From Burkholderiaceae bacterium (lineage in GTDB: Bacteria; Pseudomonadota; Gammaproteobacteria; Burkholderiales; Burkholderiaceae), in contig CANBSM010000017.1 in NCBI GenBank assembly GCA_947372155.1, positions 1-17,659 of the forward strand: a stretch of DNA of 17,659 bases, given 5' to 3'. Made by a program: the position numbers and the translations under genes. Positions 15,509-17,659 of the stretch are shown piece by piece (positions within the stretch are counted from its first letter, which is position 1; each line of letters begins with the position of its first letter). The notes under the pieces are model-generated. The model was not told the origin of the DNA and did no database searches. It worked only from the letters and a program-made list of their open reading frames with translations.

Positions 15509-15548
15509 CTTTGTTCTGAGCCTTTTATTGAACTGCTATTAATAGATG

Positions 15549-16620
<1,072 letters not shown>

Positions 16621-16631
16621 TTAAAAAAAAA

Positions 16632-17123
16632 TTAAACCTTGAGAATGCGTTCGCCGCGACCAATTCCAGAACCACCCGAACGGACAGTTTCGAGAATCGA
16701 TGCACGATCGATCGAATCAATAAAGGCATCCAACTTGGCACCATCACCTGTTAACTCGATGGTGTAACTCTTATCAGTCACATCAATGATGCGACCGCGG
16801 AAGATATCAGTAGTACGTTTGAGCTCCTCGCGTTCTTTACCTACCGCACGTACTTTAATCATCATGAGCTCCCGCTCAATATGCGGACCTTCGCTTAAAT
16901 CAAATACTTTTACTACCTCAACCAAACGGTTTAGGTGCTTAGTAATCTGTTCAATGACATCGTCCGAACCAAAAGTGACGATAGTCATGCGAGATAGGGA
17001 TGGATCTTCAGTAGGTGCAACACTCAAAGTATCAATGTTGTAACCACGCGCAGAAAATAAACCAACTACACGCGATAAGGCACCTGGCTCGTTCTCAATG
17101 AGTACAGAAATAATGTGTCGCAT
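16632..17123 (-). CDS. ilvN: Acetolactate synthase regulatory (small) subunit
   Basis: Regulatory subunit that activates the catalytic subunit and usually confers feedback inhibition by valine. The 163 residues equal the length of E. coli IlvH, which it resembles more than enteric IlvN. An N-terminal ACT domain (about 1-77) is followed by the C-terminal domain (RNTEIFRG-like RTTDIFRGRIIDVT). G14 and N29, residues needed for valine sensitivity in E. coli IlvH, are both present, so valine inhibition is likely. Its ATG overlaps the ilvB stop by one base (TAATG), which suggests coupled translation in equal amounts. Confidence 0.96.
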   Translation of the reverse strand: MRHIISVLIENEPGALSRVVGLFSARGYNIDTLSVAPTEDPSLSRMTIVTFGSDDVIEQITKHLNRLVEVVKVFDLSEGPHIERELMMIKVRAVGKEREELKRTTDIFRGRIIDVTDKSYTIELTGDGAKLDAFIDSIDRASILETVRSGGSGIGRGERILKV

Positions 17124-17659
17124 TACAGGTCCTCGCTACCCAAAAGCATTTCAGTAATACCCTTGCCTGCTTGAACCATAGGCCAAACGTTTTCTTCTGG
17201 GTCAGTCTGGAAATCCATAAACACCGTACGATCTTTTAAGCGAATTGCCTCTTTAAGCGCACCCTCAACATCGGATTTTTTCTCGATACGCATACCAACG
17301 TGACCATAGGCCTCTGCCAACTTCACAAAGTCAGGCAAAGAATCCATGTATGAGCTGGAATAACGTTTGTTATAGGTGAGCTCTTGCCACTGGCGAACCA
17401 TACCTAGGTAACGATTGTTCAAGGACACGATCTTCACGGGAGTGTTGTATTGCTTGCAGGTAGAGAGCTCCTGAATACACATCTGAATAGAGCCTTCACC
17501 AGTAATGGCGAATACATCCTTATCAGGAAATGCTTTCTTGATACCCATGGCATAAGGCAAACCTACACCCATGGTACCCAGACCACCTGAATTAATCCAA
17601 CGACGTGGCTGATCAAACTTATAGAACTGAGCTGCCCACATTTGATGCTGACCTACGTC
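17123..17659 (-). CDS. ilvB: Acetolactate synthase catalytic (large) subunit, 5' part outside window
   Basis: The last 178 codons of the ThDP-dependent enzyme that condenses pyruvate with pyruvate or 2-ketobutyrate. The frame runs off the window edge at 17659, so the ATG at 17641 is internal: the codons before it read DVGQHQ, part of the conserved DVGQHQMWAAQ. The ThDP-binding motif is present as GEGSIQMCIQELST with the usual NN (SLNNRYLGMV) about 25 residues later. The first Asp of GDG is Glu, which I recall as common in betaproteobacteria. It is closest to the IlvB/IlvI type. Confidence 0.97.
   Translation of the reverse strand, partial: DVGQHQMWAAQFYKFDQPRRWINSGGLGTMGVGLPYAMGIKKAFPDKDVFAITGEGSIQMCIQELSTCKQYNTPVKIVSLNNRYLGMVRQWQELTYNKRYSSSYMDSLPDFVKLAEAYGHVGMRIEKKSDVEGALKEAIRLKDRTVFMDFQTDPEENVWPMVQAGKGITEMLLGSEDL

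Overview
The window looks like an ordinary chromosomal stretch of a betaproteobacterium of the Burkholderiaceae. A low-GC freshwater relative such as Polynucleobacter is most likely. The evidence is gene order (ilvB-ilvN-ilvC-psd-pssA-leuA, and rpsO-pnp-oxidoreductase-tpiA-secG-tRNA-Leu-nuoA...G), protein sequences of Burkholderia type, and AT-leaning base composition. The genus is inferred from memory of families, not from a search. I see no insertion sequence, prophage, CRISPR array or integrase. All protein genes except one lie on the minus strand, so the window reads from its right end to its left end.

Right part (17659 to about 12190, minus strand): a branched-chain amino acid and phospholipid cluster. 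It holds ilvB (cut by the window edge), ilvN, ilvC, psd, pssA and leuA. Acetolactate synthase and ketol-acid reductoisomerase make the valine/isoleucine/leucine precursors, and LeuA commits 2-ketoisovalerate to leucine. PssA and Psd, in the middle, make phosphatidylethanolamine. The 226-base gap between pssA and leuA holds the best regulatory find in the window. It contains a 25-codon leader peptide with nine leucine codons, a rho-independent terminator, and a long-range antiterminator that competes with that terminator. Together these look like a complete leucine transcription attenuator.

Middle (12167 to 8649): the only plus-strand gene encodes an exported SYLF/Ysc84-domain protein. It is divergent from rpsO (ribosomal protein S15). 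rpsO is followed by pnp (polynucleotide phosphorylase). Both rpsO and pnp have leader RNAs with clear foldable structure. For rpsO there is a two-part hairpin just before the ribosome binding site. For pnp there is a long irregular hairpin, a pair of helices able to form a pseudoknot, and a small hairpin. Both are reasonable places for the self-regulation known for these two genes in E. coli.

Left part (8626 to 1, minus strand): a zinc-free quinone oxidoreductase, tpiA, secG, tRNA-Leu(GAG), then the first seven genes of the respiratory complex I operon, nuoA to nuoG (nuoG is cut by the window edge). The peripheral arm subunits carry all the core iron-sulfur ligands that can be checked here. 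The ligands of the extra N7 cluster are absent from NuoG.

No gene-free stretch exceeds 300 bases. The longest gaps are 10818-11085, 11356-11570, 13740-13968, 6203-6312 and 6398-6483, and what is visible in each is listed as separate features.
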